Translations under genes and position numbers: made by a program
The notes under the pieces: generated by a model
Database searches by the model: none
What the model saw: only the letters and a program-made list of their open reading frames with translations
Told to the model about the DNA's origin: nothing
Shown here: positions 60,904 to 64,000 of the stretch, piece by piece
How positions within the stretch are numbered: the first letter of the stretch is position 1
Layout of the letters: each line of letters begins with the position of its first letter
Source of the DNA: an uncultured Oscillospiraceae bacterium
GTDB lineage: Bacteria > Bacillota > Clostridia > Oscillospirales > Ruminococcaceae
DNA: 64,000 nt
Reading direction: 5' to 3'
NCBI GenBank assembly: GCA_910583935.1
Contig: CAJTZM010000003.1
Span: 88,944-152,943, forward strand

Positions 60904-60928
60904 CTTATCAAACGGATGCGTTGTTGTT

Positions 60929-60957
60929 TTGATAGCTGTTTATCGATAAAATATAAC
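60929..60957 (+). promoter_or_regulatory. Promoter of the XRE gene
   Basis: TTGATA (60929-60934), a 17-bp spacer and TATAAC (60952-60957), 36 bp before the start. Confidence 0.7.
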
Positions 60958-60993
60958 TGTAGCTACAAATAATGAATTACGAGGTGCGTTAAT

Positions 60994-61776
60994 ATGACCG
61001 CGATTAAAATCAATGAACAAATTGCCTTTCTCAGAAAGCAAAAAGGACTTACGCAAGAAGAACTTGCAAATACTCTCGGCGTAACCAATCAAGCGGTATC
61101 AAAATGGGAATCGGCACAATGCTGCCCTGATATTCAGCTTCTGCCCGATCTTGCAAAATTCTTTGATGTTTCGGTGGATGAACTTCTCGGATATACCCCT
61201 GTTTCCACAACCGAAGATATTGTTCTTGCGATTCGGAAACGCATAGAGTCTTTACCTAATGGTGAGGATTTTGACTTTACATTCAGGATAGCTGCAGCCC
61301 TTCACACGATTATTTTGTCCAAAAAGATGACAGCAGACAATTTGAATCCCGGATGGAATACAGATGACGCTGTGGAACACGCGGGAAATTCTGAATGGGG
61401 CTATTCCTGCTGTAACATTCCGGAGATAACAACAACGATGAGACACGGGGCCGTGTTCTTTTCGAATAATAGAAACTTAACTTTCATGAATATGGATATT
61501 CGTCGAATTATATCCATCATCAAGCCATTTAGTGATAGCAAGAATTTGAAGATTGCTACGGCTCTTTACAAGTTGACCGTCCATTCCGAAAACGCTTATG
61601 CAACCGTCGCTCAAATCAGTGATAAATCCGGAGTATCTTCTGAAACAGTTTGGGAGCGCATGGAGGAAGATCTGTCAAAATTTATCATTGAAAAAGTCGG
61701 CTTAGAAAGTGAGTTCAGATTTGAAGGAATGTATATGAACATCCTTCCTATAATCTCACTTTTCGATTTCAAATAA
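60994..61776 (+). CDS. XRE-family regulator
   Basis: This protein has 260 residues. The N-terminal helix-turn-helix (7-65: RKQKGLTQEELANTLGVTNQAVSKWESAQCCPDIQLLPDLAKFF) is followed by an unknown domain with two Cys (SCCNIPE) and a helical C-terminus with a second possible winged helix (ATVAQISDKSGVSSETVWERM). Codon use is clearly more AT-rich than in bcp-mmcQ and cysS. It sits alone between two terminators and looks like an acquired single-gene island. Target unknown. GAGGTGCG lies before the ATG. Confidence 0.88.
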   Translation: MTAIKINEQIAFLRKQKGLTQEELANTLGVTNQAVSKWESAQCCPDIQLLPDLAKFFDVSVDELLGYTPVSTTEDIVLAIRKRIESLPNGEDFDFTFRIAAALHTIILSKKMTADNLNPGWNTDDAVEHAGNSEWGYSCCNIPEITTTMRHGAVFFSNNRNLTFMNMDIRRIISIIKPFSDSKNLKIATALYKLTVHSENAYATVAQISDKSGVSSETVWERMEEDLSKFIIEKVGLESEFRFEGMYMNILPIISLFDFK

Positions 61777-61818
61777 ACGATTTGATTTTTCGAGAAATCC
61801 TTCGCCTAATTTCGTTTC

Positions 61819-61873
61819 AAAAGCCCCCTTGGGGCGCCCTCCGTAGAGAAGGTACCCCAAGGGGGCTTTTTTT
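61819..61873. terminator. Bidirectional terminator, XRE gene / cysS
   Basis: AAAAGCCCCCTTGGGG (61819-61834) and CCCCAAGGGGGCTTTT (61855-61870) with T7 at the end; between convergent genes. Confidence 0.9.
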
Positions 61874-61880
61874 CTTTTTT

Positions 61881-63275
61881 CTAGCCGCGGGTCCACTGTA
61901 CGCCCTGGGGGGTGTCTTTTAAGATGATGCCCATACCGGCCAGCTGGTCGCGGATGGCGTCGGCGGTTTTAAAATCCTTGGCCTTTCTGGCCGCCTGCCG
62001 CTTTTCGATCAGCGCCTCGATCTCGGCGTCCAGCGTTTCTTTTTTACGGTTGTACAAAATACCCAGCACATCGGCGATGGCGTCGAACTCCTCGGCGGCC
62101 TTTTGGGCCAGCGCTTTGGAGCGGGGGACCTGCAAAGCCGTATTGATCTCCCGGGTCAGATCAAACAGCGCGGTCAGGCCGTCGGCCGTGTTCAGATCGT
62201 CATCCATAGACGTCACGAATTTTTCCCGTGCCGCGTCGAATTTCCGCAAAAACTCCTCTTCGCCCTCGGTAGGCTCCTCCAGACCGTGATCCAGCGCGAA
62301 TTCCAGCTTCTCCCGGCAGTTGTACAGCCGCTCCAGCGAATTTTTGCAGGACTCGATCACCTCCAGCGTGTAGTTAAAGGGGCTGCGGTAATGGGACTGG
62401 ATCATCATCAGCTTAATGGTTTCGTACCCGTATTTTTCCGCCACGTCCCGGGTGGTGAAAAAGTTCCCCTTGGATTTGCTCATCTTTACGTTATCCACAT
62501 TGATGTAGCCGTTGTGCATCCAGTAACGGGCGTATTCTTTTCCGGTGCAGCATTCCCCCTGGGCGATTTCATTTTCATGGTGGGGGAAGATCAGGTCCTG
62601 TCCGCCGCAGTGGATGTCGATGGTCTCGCCCAAAAACTTCCGGATCATGGCGGTACACTCAATATGCCAGCCTGGGCGGCCTTTGCCCCAGGGCGACTCC
62701 CAATACGGCTCCCCCTCCTTAGCCGCCTTCCACAGGGCAAAATCCATGGGATCCTCTTTTTGGTCGGCAACGTCGATCCGATTGCCCGCGTCCAGCTCCT
62801 CAATGGGCATATGGGAAAGCTTTCCGTAGCCCTTAAACTTTTTGGCCCGGAAGTACACGTCGCCGTTTACCTCATAGCCATAGCCGTGGCCGATGATATC
62901 CTGGACAATCCGGATGATTTCGTCCATGGTCTCGGTCGCTTTGGGGTGGATGGTTGCCGCCCGAACGCCCAAACCCTTGGCATCGGTCCAGTACTCGGCA
63001 ATGTACCGTTCGGCGATCGTTTTATAATCCGTATTCTCCTCATTGGCCCGCTTGATAATTTTATCGTCAATATCGGTAAAATTCTGCACAAAGGTCACCT
63101 TGTAGCCCCGGTATTCCAAATAGCGGCGCAGCGTGTCAAATACGCAGATGGGGCGGGCATTTCCAATATGGATGTAGTTATATACCGTCGGGCCGCAGGC
63201 ATACATTTTCACCTCGCCTGGCGTAATCGGCACAAACTCCTCTTTTTTTCGAGTCAGCGTATTGTAGATTTTCAT
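61881..63275 (-). CDS. cysS: Cysteinyl-tRNA synthetase
   Basis: CysS charges tRNA-Cys. It has 464 residues with the zinc ligand C27, HIGN (36-39), GRPGWHIECTAM, the second zinc site CGGQDLIFPHHENE and KMSKSKGN. ATG at 63275 has AGAAAGGAG upstream. Its leader carries a T-box (63307-63545), so expression should rise when uncharged tRNA-Cys builds up. Confidence 0.97.
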   Translation of the reverse strand: MKIYNTLTRKKEEFVPITPGEVKMYACGPTVYNYIHIGNARPICVFDTLRRYLEYRGYKVTFVQNFTDIDDKIIKRANEENTDYKTIAERYIAEYWTDAKGLGVRAATIHPKATETMDEIIRIVQDIIGHGYGYEVNGDVYFRAKKFKGYGKLSHMPIEELDAGNRIDVADQKEDPMDFALWKAAKEGEPYWESPWGKGRPGWHIECTAMIRKFLGETIDIHCGGQDLIFPHHENEIAQGECCTGKEYARYWMHNGYINVDNVKMSKSKGNFFTTRDVAEKYGYETIKLMMIQSHYRSPFNYTLEVIESCKNSLERLYNCREKLEFALDHGLEEPTEGEEEFLRKFDAAREKFVTSMDDDLNTADGLTALFDLTREINTALQVPRSKALAQKAAEEFDAIADVLGILYNRKKETLDAEIEALIEKRQAARKAKDFKTADAIRDQLAGMGIILKDTPQGVQWTRG

Positions 63276-63306
63276 GCTTTTCTCCTTTCTGCCCAAAGGC
63301 CGGTCC

Positions 63307-63545
63307 AAAAAAGAAAACCGCCTTCAGGCCCTTGGGGCCGAAGGCGGCATTTGCCGCGGTTCCACTTCGATTTTTACTCAATTTTGCCCTGTAACGGAGG
63401 CGGCGTCCGCAGACCGATACTGCATTCCCGGCCCGTGCTGGCAGGTGCATTTCACCAAATCCGTTCCCCAAAGGCACTTTCAGCGGGTCATGCCTTCTCT
63501 CTGTCGGGCGTTTTTGGCTACTTCTCCTGATCGCTGCATTTTTAC
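63307..63545 (-). promoter_or_regulatory. T-box leader of cysS
   Basis: On the minus strand the leader ends with the T-box GAAGTGGAACCGCGG (63354-63368), then a terminator stem CCGCCTTC.../...GAAGGCGG (63318-63347) and a T-rich run. The 5' part forms a stem I region with GAGAAGTAG and AGAGAGAAGG elements. A UGC codon lies at 63447-63449 (GAAATGCACC) and another at 63422-63424 (GGAATGCAGT); either could be the Cys specifier, and I favour the first. Confidence 0.9.
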
Positions 63546-63556
63546 TATACTAATAT

Positions 63557-63585
63557 ACTATACCACAGTCCTCCCCATTTGTCAA
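63557..63585 (-). promoter_or_regulatory. Promoter of the cysS leader
   Basis: Minus-strand TTGACA (63580-63585), a 17-bp spacer and TATAGT (63557-63562), just before the T-box leader. Confidence 0.85.
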
Positions 63586-63606
63586 GAACGAAAATGTGAA
63601 TTGTAA

Positions 63607-63751
63607 AATAAAGATCAAAAGGGGCAACCCCGATTTGACCTTTATTTTTTTACCCGTGGCAGGGTCTAAAAGCTGTGTTTTGAGAAATCTTTTTGCACAC
63701 GTACCAAGGATAATAGCAGACGAATGAAAGAAAAAAGGTTGCACAGCTTTT
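63607..63751 (+). promoter_or_regulatory. Inverted repeats upstream of the right-edge gene
   Basis: There is an AT-flanked stem-loop with a T-run (about 63611-63651; AAAG-TCAAA against TTTGA-CTTT around a GGGGcaaCCCC core). Then come 10-bp arms AAAAGCTGTG (63668-63677) and CACAGCTTTT (63742-63751) spaced 64 bp apart. No gene in 63586-63781. Confidence 0.45.
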
Positions 63752-63781
63752 GAACCCGCGAAAATGAAAGGAGCAAAAACA

Positions 63782-64000
63782 ATGAAAGAAACCTACGAAA
63801 CCCCTTGTATCGAAGTATCCGTCCTGAGCGTGCAGGAAAGCGAATTCACCAACAAAGACACCGGCGAAAAACGCAAGATGTGGCGTATCTATGCCGCAGA
63901 CCCTTCCGGCGCGGTGGGTTCTGTCTGGTCCAATGAGCAATACTTCCCCGGCGATATTGTCCGGCTATCGCTGGCGGTAAACCGTGAGGGTCGGTTCACT
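63782..64000 (+). CDS. Unidentified protein, cut by the right edge
   Basis: 73 codons are visible: MKETYETPCIEVSVLSVQES..., then EKRKMWRIYAADPSGAVGS and YFPGDIVRLSLAVNREGRFT. AAAGGAG lies 8 nt before the ATG. The predicted beta-rich pattern resembles a small OB-fold protein, such as a single-stranded-DNA-binding protein of a filamentous phage or plasmid, but the evidence is weak. If so, a mobile element starts here. Family not recognised. Confidence 0.6.
   Translation, partial: MKETYETPCIEVSVLSVQESEFTNKDTGEKRKMWRIYAADPSGAVGSVWSNEQYFPGDIVRLSLAVNREGRFT

Noticed and set aside
62103..63530. A 475-codon open frame on the plus strand across cysS and its leader
   Set aside because: It is antisense to cysS and runs through the T-box, with no ribosome site or recognisable domain.

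Overview
This 64-kb window looks like a chromosomal segment of an anaerobic gut Clostridium-class Firmicute, most likely from the Oscillospiraceae/Ruminococcaceae. The support is strong GGAGG-type ribosome sites, a V-type ATPase in the ntpFIKEC order, an EcfT/EcfA1/EcfA2 vitamin transporter module, a ClpE-type ATPase, a cysS T-box leader, a TelA/XpaC pair and mid-range GC. This is inference from gene content; no rRNA gene is present to confirm it.

Layout. 1-4.2 kb: start of a V-type ATPase operon read leftward (NtpF, I, K, E and the truncated C), whose proteolipid carries all five Na+ ligands of the Enterococcus hirae enzyme. 4.4-8.1 kb: aldehyde dehydrogenase, GntR regulator, YitT membrane protein and a flavodoxin-like protein, all leftward. 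8.4-12.2 kb: a zinc-ribbon membrane protein of unknown role, an S9 peptidase and a GNAT acetyltransferase, rightward.

12.57-20.03 kb: a 7.46-kb Tn4451-like mobilizable element. It carries a MobV oriT and relaxase, a short replication initiator, a cysteine-rich protein, a TnpW-like protein, a large serine recombinase, an XRE regulator, and cargo of ANT(6) aminoglycoside nucleotidyltransferase plus a P-loop kinase-like protein. It sits inside an XRE/membrane regulator gene. Removing it at a shared TTTC core restores an uninterrupted 180-codon reading frame, so the insertion point can be read to within 4 bp.

20.5-26.7 kb: HD hydrolase/TelA/XpaC operon behind a promoter overlapped by a 13-bp dyad, then BirA and a phosphoesterase, then a rightward cluster of unknown proteins that ends in an A9 run where a one-base shift would add a conserved-looking Leu-rich tail. 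26.7-42.6 kb: a leftward surface-polysaccharide locus: dTDP-rhamnose synthesis (RfbA, C, B, D), a Wzm/Wzt-type ABC exporter with an unusual fused extracytoplasmic domain, a methyltransferase-GT2-GT2 fusion, a DUF2142 membrane protein, a decayed pyruvyl-transferase region, a Wzx-type flippase and further glycosyltransferases.

42.9-58.4 kb: housekeeping genes: a small 56-residue protein, tRNA-Gly/Arg/His/Gln, clpE, cvpA, a DUF5711 protein, truA, ecfT/ecfA2/ecfA1, a methyltransferase, glmM, ruvB/ruvA/ruvC, tRNA-Val and an ABC exporter. 58.5-64 kb: yaaA/bcp/mutT/mmcQ-like operon with a coupled nine-codon leader, an AT-rich XRE regulator, cysS with a T-box leader, and the start of an unidentified gene at the right edge.

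Most interesting points: the exact element insertion with an attP dyad and oriT; three genes (ecfA1, cvpA, ruvB) whose best-placed start is AUA followed by GAA; the A9 frameshift; and the Wzm fusion.
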